Shown: piece by piece, positions 34,001 through 43,800 of the stretch | Layout: each line of letters starts with the position of its first letter | Numbering within the stretch: the stretch's first letter is position 1 | Assembly: GCA_021740905.1 (NCBI GenBank) | Contig: JAIOYV010000009.1 | Span: 1 to 64,000 of the forward strand | From: Bacteroidales bacterium | Lineage (GTDB): Bacteria > Bacteroidota > Bacteroidia > Bacteroidales > M50B96 | Direction of reading: 5' to 3' | DNA length: 64,000 nucleotides | Translations under genes and position numbers: made by a program | Notes under the pieces: generated by a model | Database searches by the model: none | What the model was told of the DNA's origin: nothing | What the model saw: the letters and a program-made list of their open reading frames with translations, nothing else

Positions 34001-35420
34001 TCTTGATTTATCGAAATTAGAAGCAAACCGCTTAAGCCTGCATGTAAGGAAGGTCGACTTGAATGAAGTAGTGAGGAATCTCGTTGCATCGTTTGAATCG
34101 TGGGCACATAAAAAGCAAATTCACATAAAATTGAAATCGCCTGCGGGGATGCTTTTCTTTTTCCTAGATCCCGAAAAGATAAATACCATTTTATCCAATC
34201 TCTTTTCCAATGCCATAAAATACACTCCCGAGAATGGACAAATCAATATCGATATTTCTATTTGCAAGGGTGGATGCGTGGATCATTGCACCCTGAAAGT
34301 TGGCTGCCTGATTATCTCCGTCACCAATACAGGACCTGGAATCCCTCAAGAGAATTTGCCTTATATTTTTGACAGATATTACCGTGTTGAGAAGGATATG
34401 AACAAAAGTGAATATGGCACTGGTTTAGGCTTGACCCTGGTGAAAGAATTGGTACAACTTCATAATGGCACCATCAATGTAAAAAGTGTGGAAGGTGAAT
34501 TCACTAATTTCACATTGCGTTTTCCTCTTATTGAACCCCCTTTTGAATCGAAGGAAAATACAAGGGTATTTACCTTCGACACAAAAAGGGGAAATATCCA
34601 ATTGGATGAATGGGAAGAGGTTCAGGTATCGGAAAATATAGATCTTAGTCAGGATAAGGAAAAGAAGATAGTGCTGATAATTGAGGACAACCGGGATATG
34701 AGGTCTATATTAAAATCTGCCCTAAAGTCTACCTATAAACTCATTGAAGCTGAGGATGGGGATTTAGGCGAAAAACTGGCTATCGAAACCATTCCCGATA
34801 TTATTATCTCCGACTTAATGATGCCCAAGAAAAATGGTTACGAAGTAGCCCGTAGCCTAAAGTCGAATGAGATGACCAGCCATATCCCCATTATTTTGCT
34901 TACTGCCCGTGCCGACATCAGTGATAAAATAGCCGGTCTGGAAACAGGGGCCGACGATTACCTGATAAAACCTTTTTACGAAAAGGAGTTGAAAGTCCGG
35001 GTCAGGAATTTGATGGAGCAAAGGAAAAAGCTAAAAAACAAATACAGTCGCTTAAATATTTTGAAACTGGACAATCTGCCCGAGAAATCAATCGATCAGG
35101 CTTTTCTGGAAAAAGTAACCCGGCTCGCGTTGGAACATATTTCCGATGAGAATTTCGATGTTCAAACCCTTTTGGATAACCTTACGATGAGCCGTACCCA
35201 GCTTCACCGTAAACTGAAAGCTTTGACCAATCAATCGGCAACCGAATTCATCCGAAGTATACGCCTCCAAAAAGCCTCTGAAATGTTGAAAGGAAAAACC
35301 GGAACAGTGGCCGAGATTGCCTATCAGGTAGGATTTCAAAGCCTGCCTTATTTCAACAAAGTATTTAAGGAGTATTACGGGCATACACCGTCTGAGCATA
35401 TTGAGGAAGTGGGTGAATAA
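31098..35420 (+). CDS. Hybrid two-component system sensor-regulator (HTCS)
   Basis: A 1440-residue one-protein two-component system. It starts with a signal peptide or membrane segment, followed by a periplasmic two-part beta-propeller built of Reg_prop repeats (LGYLWVG, KILWIGT, GNIWVGA), a Y_Y_Y domain (about 800-865) and a membrane helix (about 870-895). The cytoplasm holds HisKA with H922 in SHEFRTP, a HATPase domain, a receiver with D1239 (DLMMPKKNG), and an AraC helix-turn-helix ending the protein. Such regulators usually sense sugar fragments and activate adjacent polysaccharide genes, but no SusC/SusD pair is near. The HATPase domain carries an unusual cluster C1056, C1060, C1064, C1070. 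The ATG at 31098 is preferred to the TTG just before it. Confidence 0.93.
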   Translation: MLNPVDFYYFWQSLGAIRYILLLLVFSINLSYGQVVDVSDFYSNNEFFFPKFEHLGEDEGFPVNRISCVAQDNLGYLWVGSMENGLFRYDGHQFESFELDHTNPFSLPGNDVYFIHEDSRKILWIGTNKALCYFLPEKHQFIKMKIDSPDDAKGLIFTSIFENEIGDLFIGTNKGIYLLSNIARSDLLVQEQPVLNPDSMGIELHRIEINVNSSINSVLEVKDLAVDKEGRLWILHERVLGLYTTIHSFQEAISGNQYPIHGYYQQIAELKLANKLCLDESGILRTSYEDEIIKINTNSPKITVERLGIKSNLAQIDDFHSMDKPRKIFWVGHHMIDIHILDDARNKFYPICFESSDENSLFDKGVSCFLRTSSNVIFIGTVWGGLFKFNPYSFQSNYHPNLQSIHLNQPNNLRYTYEDSRGLIWMIARDVDCCDKNSGQVLATYGDTFFDHEWHYKNKLIEDKNGRMWIGLEGGGLGYFDVRFDSRKNRKEVKTTPLHRILNNSHVSALYEDKDGNIWVGAFYNSRSSVGKNTSLFKVSGDGKILSEYVIASWPYGSEERMSHFINQIVVDTNGFAWLATGFGLGKFDLQNANMELFQYPEQDSLLTHGYRFLTLLPDPNKSDSILWIGTAGGGLLSFNNTNNSFHSYHEVVAKHINSMLTDDAGRICLGTTEGIIQITLNKNGGEISRVKKYEKSDGLITNDYSFYYGHNAVKTKNGRLIFTGPKGFQVINPEQIKSDPYIPPVYLSEFFLNYKPADYLIPGSPLEKPIYLTENINLPYEQNTLGFELNALDFNSPNHLNYAFLLENYDNDWIYTGNKNVIHYTKLPSGKYKLKYKLANKDGLWGEATEGLQLLILRPWWFGNWAWMVYLLLLSAVVIFWVKVFQYRQKMNMHIELNKMEANKLKELDAMKSKFFANISHEFRTPLTLIMNPVEVILDNTSDTLIRRNLQLIKKNANHLLQYISEILDLSKLEANRLSLHVRKVDLNEVVRNLVASFESWAHKKQIHIKLKSPAGMLFFFLDPEKINTILSNLFSNAIKYTPENGQINIDISICKGGCVDHCTLKVGCLIISVTNTGPGIPQENLPYIFDRYYRVEKDMNKSEYGTGLGLTLVKELVQLHNGTINVKSVEGEFTNFTLRFPLIEPPFESKENTRVFTFDTKRGNIQLDEWEEVQVSENIDLSQDKEKKIVLIIEDNRDMRSILKSALKSTYKLIEAEDGDLGEKLAIETIPDIIISDLMMPKKNGYEVARSLKSNEMTSHIPIILLTARADISDKIAGLETGADDYLIKPFYEKELKVRVRNLMEQRKKLKNKYSRLNILKLDNLPEKSIDQAFLEKVTRLALEHISDENFDVQTLLDNLTMSRTQLHRKLKALTNQSATEFIRSIRLQKASEMLKGKTGTVAEIAYQVGFQSLPYFNKVFKEYYGHTPSEHIEEVGE

Positions 35421-35439
35421 GTAAATTGAGAAATTAAGG

Positions 35440-35465
35440 CCCACCTGCGTAAAGGCTTCGGTGGG
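35440..35465. repeat. Short copy of the CCCAC...GTGGG repeat
   Basis: CCCACCTGCGTAAAGGCTTC followed by GGTGGG: a shortened relative of the element at 14475-14522, just after the HTCS gene. Confidence 0.6.
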
Positions 35466-35562
35466 TGAAAATTAGGAATTGAAGAATTAGGAATTAGGAA
35501 ATTGAGGGATTGAGGCCTCCGCATGAATTTCAAAGGTAGAAAAGGGATTTGGCGCACTGGTA

Positions 35563-35583
35563 GAGACGCAAGGTTTGCGTCTC
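35563..35583. repeat. GAGACGCAA-GGT-TTGCGTCTC hairpin
   Basis: Perfect 9-base arms with a 3-base loop. The remainder of 35421-35654 is low-complexity AT-rich sequence with GAATTAGGAATTAGG-like repeats and no gene. Confidence 0.7.
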
Positions 35584-35654
35584 AAAAAAGAACGAAACCA
35601 AAGAGGTTTCAATTAGCAATTCGAGTGATCCTTCAAAAATTAGAGTTTTACGTA

Positions 35655-36482
35655 TTAAAATTGGATGCCATTCCTTAAAATGATCTTATATAAGACCATG
35701 ATCGCGATGAGGATCAAAACCTGTAAGAAGTTAATTTTAAAGTTATCGTGTTTCCTGGCTTTTCCTAACGAGGGCAACTTTGCACGACGAAACCAAGTCC
35801 CAATGGCAATAAAGAATACAGTGGCAAGGGTTAGAATATCCAGATACAAATAAGCAGCGGAATGAGGTAGTTTGTAAATGAGAATTATAAATGTACCGAG
35901 GAAAGCCGGAATAATAATCTGAAACAAAAGAAATACCCTGAAGCTCCTAATATCAAACTTCCGAAAGTATAAGTTCGTTATGAGTAAAATGTGAATCTGG
36001 AAATAATAACCCAGTCCAATCAACGCTCCGGCAGAGGCCAAAGCAATTAAAATTCTTACAATAAAGGGCAGTGATATTGTTAGCATAACAGCCCCGAACC
36101 CAAAATTAAAAAACGCCCCAACTACAAAACTGCCCAGAAACCATGTAAGGGAAATTAGGGATACCCAAAGAATAAATTGTTTGGCTTTTACATACCGCTT
36201 TCGGATTGCCTTGTACCAACGCTCGAATAAAACGCCAATAAGTAAAGACAAACTTAAACCCAGGCCAAATATGAGAATAACTTTTTGGTCTGACCACTTG
36301 CCCTCTTGTTCAAATAAATCGTAACCATAATGGTACAGTACGGCTCCAATTCCTGAATGTCGTGCCAAATAAATTGCGAACAAGTTGGAAATTGTAACCA
36401 CAAAAAAATAGGCCAGAAGAAAATTCACCGTAGAATTAATGACTATTGCTTGTCCTGCCCTTATTTGTTTGTAATAATCCAT
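35655..36482 (-). CDS. Multispanning membrane protein, hypothetical
   Basis: A 275-residue protein with seven or eight hydrophobic segments and short basic loops (RRYVKAKQ-like and RRAKLPSLGKARKHDN). No family is recognised. The ATG at 36482 is preferred to a TTG at 36536, because a strong perfect hairpin (36524-36550) covers the upstream start. It is the last gene of a minus-strand run that begins with the giant surface protein and may be co-transcribed with it. The role is unknown; a transport or envelope function is only a guess. Confidence 0.65.
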   Translation of the reverse strand: MDYYKQIRAGQAIVINSTVNFLLAYFFVVTISNLFAIYLARHSGIGAVLYHYGYDLFEQEGKWSDQKVILIFGLGLSLSLLIGVLFERWYKAIRKRYVKAKQFILWVSLISLTWFLGSFVVGAFFNFGFGAVMLTISLPFIVRILIALASAGALIGLGYYFQIHILLITNLYFRKFDIRSFRVFLLFQIIIPAFLGTFIILIYKLPHSAAYLYLDILTLATVFFIAIGTWFRRAKLPSLGKARKHDNFKINFLQVLILIAIMVLYKIILRNGIQF

Positions 36483-36523
36483 TGTTTCAAATGCAAAATG
36501 TATCCCATTCAGAGCGTAGTAAT

Positions 36524-36550
36524 TCCCACTGGTCAAATCGACCAGTGGGA
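36524..36550 (-). repeat. Perfect 27-base hairpin between FISUMP and membrane genes
   Basis: Arms TCCCACTGGTC and GACCAGTGGGA (11 bases each) around a 5-base loop. No T-run follows in the direction of transcription, so it is not a typical terminator. It could stabilise the upstream mRNA end or control the next gene. Confidence 0.8.
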
Positions 36551-36591
36551 GAAATTACCATGTGGGTAAATATAGTTACTCCTAACTATTA

Positions 36592-37515
36592 TTAATTTTT
36601 AACGCAACGCACTGACATCCCTGTGTTAGTTGGCCAGCCGAACCTTTTGGTAGTAGCTTGATTATGTCTCAGTCTTCTGGCCCAGGCATGAGTCGGGTCA
36701 AATTGAAGAGCTGTCCAGAAATCCCCGGTACCGCCGTAGAAAGTCAGGCCTGAGATTGTACCGCCGGGAAGGGCAGTAAATCCACTTATGTTTGTACCTG
36801 AGTTGGTAGACCAACCGGAAGTGGCCTTTAGTTTTGTACCCACATCAGTCCCAACTTGATCGGCATCTAAAACACTGCATGAAATAGTACCCGCATCAAC
36901 AAAATTTTCCATCGTACACCAATCATCATGGGTAGCAACACGCCAGCCCGACGGGCAAATACCCTGTGCACCTGCAGTAGTCGAGTATTCCATCATCTCA
37001 TCCCAGTAATATAATCCACCCCACAAGGTACAATTGGCCGGGTCATCCTGATAACAATACTTTTCAATCGTTCCATTATCGGTAGGCAAAGTCGAAGTCG
37101 ATTGAAGGATTTGGGTGCCGACATTAAGGTTTTCGGCCATCCAGCAAAGGTTGTCGATTTGAACTGTTGCATACGTTTTTCCATCGCGCGAATCGGTAAA
37201 GTCGGCCCCACAAGCCCAGGGGCTAAGGGTGCTTGATCCAAGACTTAACTCTTTCCAGTTTCCTGCCGATGAATCGTAAAAGTACAACCGGTTTACATCG
37301 GTGTTAAATACCACCAACCCATTGGCGGGGTTTTGAATGTCCAGGATTTGAGCTTCTGTCATCCGGGGGAATAGTACCCCTTGCGTTGTACTTTTCACAT
37401 CCAGTATGGCCGATGCGTCGGGATCGCTACCATCGGTGTTTATACCTACCTGGGCTTCCAGGCTAAAACTTGCAACCATTACAAGTGCTATTAATGCTAA
37501 TCTTATATTTTTCAT
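36592..37515 (-). CDS. Secreted FISUMP-domain protein
   Basis: A 307-residue exported protein: a signal peptide (about 1-21), then VGINTDGSDPDASAILDVKS, a segment common at the start of Bacteroidota surface proteins, and a FISUMP domain from about residue 105 (VQIDNLCWMAENLNVG) to the C-terminal MSVRCVKN. It is the third gene of the operon behind the giant T9SS protein and the small protein at 37550 (gaps 34 and 13 bases), so it probably works with them at the cell surface. It has no sorting domain of its own. FISUMP function is unknown. Confidence 0.83.
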   Translation of the reverse strand: MKNIRLALIALVMVASFSLEAQVGINTDGSDPDASAILDVKSTTQGVLFPRMTEAQILDIQNPANGLVVFNTDVNRLYFYDSSAGNWKELSLGSSTLSPWACGADFTDSRDGKTYATVQIDNLCWMAENLNVGTQILQSTSTLPTDNGTIEKYCYQDDPANCTLWGGLYYWDEMMEYSTTAGAQGICPSGWRVATHDDWCTMENFVDAGTISCSVLDADQVGTDVGTKLKATSGWSTNSGTNISGFTALPGGTISGLTFYGGTGDFWTALQFDPTHAWARRLRHNQATTKRFGWPTNTGMSVRCVKN

Positions 37516-37549
37516 TTTCTTTAATTATTAATTCGTTACTACCTTATAT

Positions 37550-37801
37550 TTATTGATTCTGGCCTTGATTTCTAAACTGATAATACTTTCTGCCACCATA
37601 CCCAATCCCCATTAGGATCAACATGCCAAGACCTCCACTTATTGGAGCACCACCACCAGGAGGAGGAGCTTCCATGGATGAATTGCCACCTGATATTGGA
37701 TCGCTGCCATTGCCATTTGGTGGAGGCGGGCCTTGCGCAAATACACTTGCTGATGCAAAAAGGAATGCTGCCAGGATTATAAATTTTGCTGCTTTTTTCA
37801 T
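37550..37801 (-). CDS. Small secreted protein with C-terminal sorting-like anchor (PID-CTERM-like)
   Basis: An 83-residue protein with a signal peptide ending in SVFAQ, a Pro/Gly/Asn/Ser-rich middle (GPPPPNGNGSDP, then APPPGGGAP), and a C-terminal hydrophobic helix (GLGMLILMGIGYGG) followed by a basic tail RKYYQFRNQ. A motif, a helix and a basic tail are the layout of CTERM-type sorting signals. The sequence around PISGGLG...GIGYGGRK resembles what I recall of the PID-CTERM family in Bacteroidota, with PIS in place of PID. No sorting enzyme is in this window. It lies 13 bases after the giant protein's stop, clearly in one operon. Confidence 0.6.
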   Translation of the reverse strand: MKKAAKFIILAAFLFASASVFAQGPPPPNGNGSDPISGGNSSMEAPPPGGGAPISGGLGMLILMGIGYGGRKYYQFRNQGQNQ

Positions 37802-37814
37802 CTCTATATAGTTT

Positions 37815-40800
37815 TTAATTGTTTAATACTTTTTTACTGATTGTAGTGCCATTGTATGTCACCTTAACCAGGTAAATAGCCTGGCTGGCATGTAAGGCAA
37901 TTTCGTTGTTCAGACTTGATGTCTGTTGGTAAATGAGTCGTTGCCCGATGGCATTAAATACCTCAATATGTGCATTGAACTTACCATCAAAAAGACCCGA
38001 TTGAGTGAAATTGACATATATGAGCCCATTGGCACTATAGCACAAAACTGTATTGTTTTCATCCAGTTCAGCATTTTCAATTTCAGTAGTCATGGAAAAA
38101 TGGATACGTAAATTGCGCTGTGCCCCTGTAGTGTAAGTGATAGAATACTCGGGATTTATACGCAAGTTTTGCCAATAATTCAAGTCTTCATCCTCCAGGT
38201 AAACCGGGATTTGCGGGTCGAGGCTTTCAATTTCGCTTGCATGAATCTGATAAGTACCACTTTGTCCGGCCTCGAAATAGATGGGAACAATTTCATTCCC
38301 TGCAATAGATGGCAATGTGTTAATGGCCATGTTTTCGTTATCACATTTCGAGTAAATTACCGGGACATCGGGACTGTAGGGGATAATCTTTTTTGCATCG
38401 TACAACCTGTCGATTTGCGTCGTGGCATTTAGGTTGAAACGAATGGCCGTTTGAGTAGTGATACCATTTCCTGATGCTTTTAGCAGCAACATCGAATTAT
38501 TTGTTGAACTCTTATAAAATGGCTGGTCGCTCACGCCCCGGGCATTGTTGTCGAATTGTAAGGTGCCTGCCCCTCCAATCGAATTGATGAAAAAGCCCTG
38601 CCCCGATGCAATATACTGCGAGGTAGTATTTGCAACACCGCCACCATTTATATAGTACCGATAGTCGCCATTGGCACCCATAGCGGGATCGAATAGGTAG
38701 ATGGTGCCACTCAATTCAACCGGGATGGTAACCGCGTCCCAGTCGAGTTTCGATGGATAAGGGTTGCCCACAAGGTTGTAACCATAACTACTTTCGGTAA
38801 AGCCAATGGTTTGTGTGCTTGTATTACTTACACCTGTGAACACAAGCGTTGTGCTGTCGTTTCCCACCGCCCACGTCGAGTAACCTTGCATGGGGTTCAG
38901 TACATAGGTGGGAGAAGTAATATCGGTCCAGATACTTGTGACTTCGGAATACGATTGGAGAAAATTACCACTTAACATAGCCCCCGTTGCCGAAGCAATG
39001 GGCGATGAAATAAAATGCCAACTGCCTTGCGAAAGAAAACGTTCGACCCTCGTGGCTCCGTTTACACAAGTAACCGTACCCAGGTCGATAAGCGAGGCAT
39101 CGCCGGAACTATCCGATCGGAGCACCAGGTCGCCGGTGAGTAATTTCAGAGTTGTGCCTTCCATCACTTTGATATAGGTATTTGGCTTTACCTGCAAACC
39201 ATGAATAAATGTCAGGGAATTAGAATTTGGATTCGCATTTACAAGAACTGTAGCAGAACAAGTGGAGGAATTTCCATTGTAATCAGTAATAGTCAGTACC
39301 ACCGAATTATATCCAAGGTCGTTGATGTCGAAACTGGAATTATTTAAACTGAGGTTTGCAATGCCGCAATTGTCTGTCGATCCATTATTGATATCAGCAG
39401 CCACAATACTTGCATTTCCATAAAAATCGAGTTCAACTGTATGGTTCTGGCAAATTGCAGTAGGAGGAGTCACATCATCCACAACCACTGTTTGGGTTTG
39501 GGTTGAAGTGTTTCCATGCCCGTCATCGTAAGTCCAGGTTACAGTGTGGGTTCCCTGAGTTGTGTAAGTCAAGGGATCAGAAGTAGTACCTGTTATAGTT
39601 CCTGCACAGTTATCTGTAGCCGTAGGTGTGGTTGAAACAGTTGCACTACATTCTACTGTTATTGTTGGAAGAGTTGCAAGATCAGCGACAGGAGCTAGGT
39701 TATCTTCGACAGTAACAATGGCGTTGCAAGTTGAGCTGTTTCCGTTGCTATCCTCTACCGTTAAAACTAGTGGTACTCCATTATTACCGCTTAATTGTCC
39801 TTCCATGATTACGAAAGTCCATGCACCTAACTGCCATTCAAACAAATTGGTTCCACCAACTATGTAATTGCTGCCCGAAAGATTAAAGGTTTGCATCACA
39901 GATGCACAATTCACCCCATCATTAGGTCCAGCTGTTGATCCTAAACTTGTTCCATTAAAGAAATAAGGCATTGGTGCTCCGGTTCCGGAGAAATCAAATG
40001 ATAGACGAAGCTCTACAGAGGTAACAACTGTTCCTACTGGCAGGTTATCGTTCCATGTCCAGCCTTCCAAACCAGTATTGCTAATATACTGAGTAGCCGA
40101 ACATCCACCCCATGTGCTCCAATTTATGAGACTTGATTCGGTTAAAATGTATGTGGCAGATCCTCCTACATATTGTACAACAACTTCTCCCCAACCATTA
40201 ACAACCGGGCTTGATACATCGTTGCAATCAAAAGTAGTTACATCCAAGCTCATGCTGGCAATACCACAGGCATCGCTCGAACCATTGTCGATCTGGGCGG
40301 CAGTAATGCTTGCATTACCACTCGCATCCAATTGAACGGTTACGTCCTGACAAATTGCCGTTGGTGGAGTCACATCATCCACCACCACCGTTTGGGTTTG
40401 GGTTGATGTGTTTCCGTTTCCATCATCGTAAGTCCAGGTTACGGTGTAGGTTCCCTGTACTGTATAAGTTAGAGGATCGCTTGTGGTTCCGGTTACAGTT
40501 CCTGCACAGTTATCAGTAGCCGTTGGAGCTGTTAATGTGGCACTACATTCTTCTGATATAGTTGGCAATATGGTTACATCGGGAATCGGTGCTAAATTAT
40601 CTTCAACTGTAATAATCGCAGTACAGGTAGTGCTGTTTCCGTTTACATCGGTAACTGTAAGTACCACCGATGGTGAGGTTCCACCTCCGATTCCTGCTGT
40701 AAGGGGAGCTGTTGAAGCAACCCAATCTGAGGCTGGTTCCATATTTATCAAAGTACCATCATGACCATTACTGGTTATATCGGATAAGATACTTCCGCTT

Positions 40801-43800
40801 CCATCTTCAAAATTATAATAAGCCAACAAGCCTGATTCGGTACCAGATAGAGTTGTGCTCTGTGTCGATTGGATTTCTGAAAGTGTTCGGGCATAATCCC
40901 AAAGTCTCACCTCATCAATCATACCTTTCCAATTGCAACCCGTATTGCCATGTCCTCCTATTGAGAATGCACCTCCATCGGTATAGCCGGGAACATTATT
41001 GTTTACGGCAATTAAAACGCCATTCTTATACATGGAAAGCGTATTGCTTGCTGCATCATAAGTCAATGCAACATGTACCCATATATTGGTTGAGAAGTTA
41101 ACATTATCTTCAACCAAGTTATAATCGGTCCCATGACCACCGTTCAATTTATTAAATATCCAGAATATATGCTTATTGGCAGCAGAAAGGATGTTACGAC
41201 AATCTGTGGTCTGGGCATTCACCCATGCTTCCTTCGTATAGGAGCCACCAGTAAGGATTCCATTTCCAATTTCAACCCTTTCATTTGTCCCATCGAAATT
41301 GAGTGCAAAGTTATTGGCAGGGGCCGATGATCCACTCTGAATATCACTACAATCAAAACTGGTAACATCCAGACTCAGGCTTACAGGCCCACAAGCATCG
41401 CTCGAACCATTGTCCACCTGGACGGCAGTAATGGTTGCATTACCACTTCCATCCAATTGAACGGTTAGGTCTTGGCAAACTGCATTTGGTGGAGTCACAT
41501 CATCCACAACCACTGTTTGGGTTTGGGTTGATGTGTTTCCGTTTCCATCGTCATAAGTCCAGGTTACAGTGTGGTTTCCCTGAGTTGTATAAGTCAATGG
41601 ATCAGTAGTAGTACCTGTAATAGTTCCGGCACAATTGTCGGTGGCTGTTGGGGCAGAGGTAATTGTAGCATCACATTCCCCGGTTGCGGTCGGAAGGGTT
41701 GCAAGATCGGCAATAGGAGCCAAATTGTCTTCAACTGTAATCGTAGAGGCACACGTTGCCATGTTACCGCTGTTATCTTCAACGGTCAAGGTGACTACAT
41801 TTCCATTTGCGAAAACACCATTTGTCCATTCTGTTCCTGCCATATTGGTCAATGTTCCATTGCTCGATCCTGCCAAATCCGTTAGGGCAGTTCCTGTACT
41901 TTCGTCGAAACTGTAATAGTGTACCAATCCGCTTTCATTCCCATTTAAGACCGAATTCATGGATGCCTGGATTTCAGTTTGAGACCTGGCTACATTCCAA
42001 ACCCTCAACTCATCAATTGTCCCATTCAGGTGCTCAACACCCCAAGTGGTTCGTCCTATATTTGTTGTTGAGTTGGAAATTCCGACCGGCTCGCCCGTGG
42101 TATTTCTTACAACCACATAAGCGATAGGGCTTCCATCTATATAAACTTTTACCTGATCCTGAGTGGTAGGCCCGGCTGATGGGTCATAAACACCGGTCCA
42201 ATGATGCCAATTTGTATCTGTTATTTGGTTGGCATAGTAAACAGTCATGATCCAGTCGTCATTCACATCTTTCAACTGGAAATAACCATTTGCCGCAAAT
42301 CCGATGTGGCTATTGCCGCCACGGATCAAAATAGACTGGAGATTTTCACCGGCAGCCAATTTCACCCAAGCTTCGATGGTTATCTTGCTAAACCCTTCGT
42401 TCATGCCCGTACCAAGTTCTATATAGTCATCCGATCCATCCATTTCAAGAGCGAAATCTGGTGGCCCGGTAATATCTGAGCAGTCGAAAGTAGTCTGGCT
42501 CAGCGACATCGTATTTATTCCACAGTTGTCGCTTGAACCATTGTTAATGTCAGAAGGAACAATGCTTGCTTCGCCGTTTGCATCCAGTTGAACTATTATA
42601 TCCTGACAAACTGCGGTAGGTTCCACATCGTCGACAACTGTAATGGATGTTGTACATTCATCGGTACCTGTTCCATCACTCACTATCAAGGTAACATTGG
42701 TTATTCCCAATGGATATGGACCTGCAGGTAAGACTGAAAACGTAAGAGGGTCACTGTCTGCATCGCTTGAATTAAGATTGAAATCGGTAGCAACTGCAGC
42801 ACCCTCACAATTATTATTAGTAGAAACAGTCACTGGCTGGCAATCCGCAACAGGTAATGTATTGCTTAGTGTCAAAGCAACATCGTTCCCGTCCCCTCCT
42901 GTATAGGTAATCTGGAATTGGGCAATGCCCATAGTCACGAAACTCCCTTCAGCCTGTCCATTGAAATTTCCGCTTATGACATCTGTTCCATCATTGTTGA
43001 GTATCACAATGTCGCCCACTGGCGAAACACTTGCCAAACCATCCAAGAATCCGGCAAGGGTGATTGTACCGTTTACGATAAGTTGGTCGTAGTCGGTGCA
43101 GACAGTTGATCCGTCGATTTCGGTATAGAGCGTAGCACCACCGGCCAGGTTATAATTTCCGTTTATGGTAAGGCAGCCTGGGGATGCGCCAGGGTTGAGG
43201 ATGCCACCATTGGCGGTGACATTTCCGTTAATGGAGCCGGAACCTTTTAGTAGACCTCCTTCGACGTACAATCCGCTGGTTACACTTAGTGTAATGTCAT
43301 TTATGAAAGTACCATTTATGATGTCAACTCTTTTAAAGGTCTCATTATTCGCAATATTTGCGGTGTAGCTATTGTCCGTTTTGTTAATGGCAAGGTACCA
43401 TTGCGATCCGGCTGCAGGTCCTGTATACGACCCATTTGCAGAACCGCCCAAAATGATATAGGCTGTTCCATTAATATTATTGTCTGTTGATGTTACGTCA
43501 CCATGTACTTCAATCCCTCCATAAGTGCCCATTGCCGCATCTTTATTAATTGCCGCTACACTGGTTATGGTAAGGTTGCTGTTTACAACCAGATTTTGGT
43601 TTTGGAGTGTTATGTTTGAGCCTGTGTTAATTTCAAGGTTATCAATGCTTCCTGAAAAATCGACAGTTCCTGCATCGTTAAACACAAGCTTGCTACCTCC
43701 TGGACACTCGATCCTTGGGCCCGTACCGGTAAGTGAAAATGCACCGTTCCAGTATTTGTTCAAATTCATATCGGTTGAAAGGATTACATTGAATGTTCCC

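Noticed and set aside
31098-35420. Polysaccharide utilisation locus controlled by the hybrid sensor
   Set aside because: No SusC/SusD pair or glycoside hydrolase is found next to it in the window.
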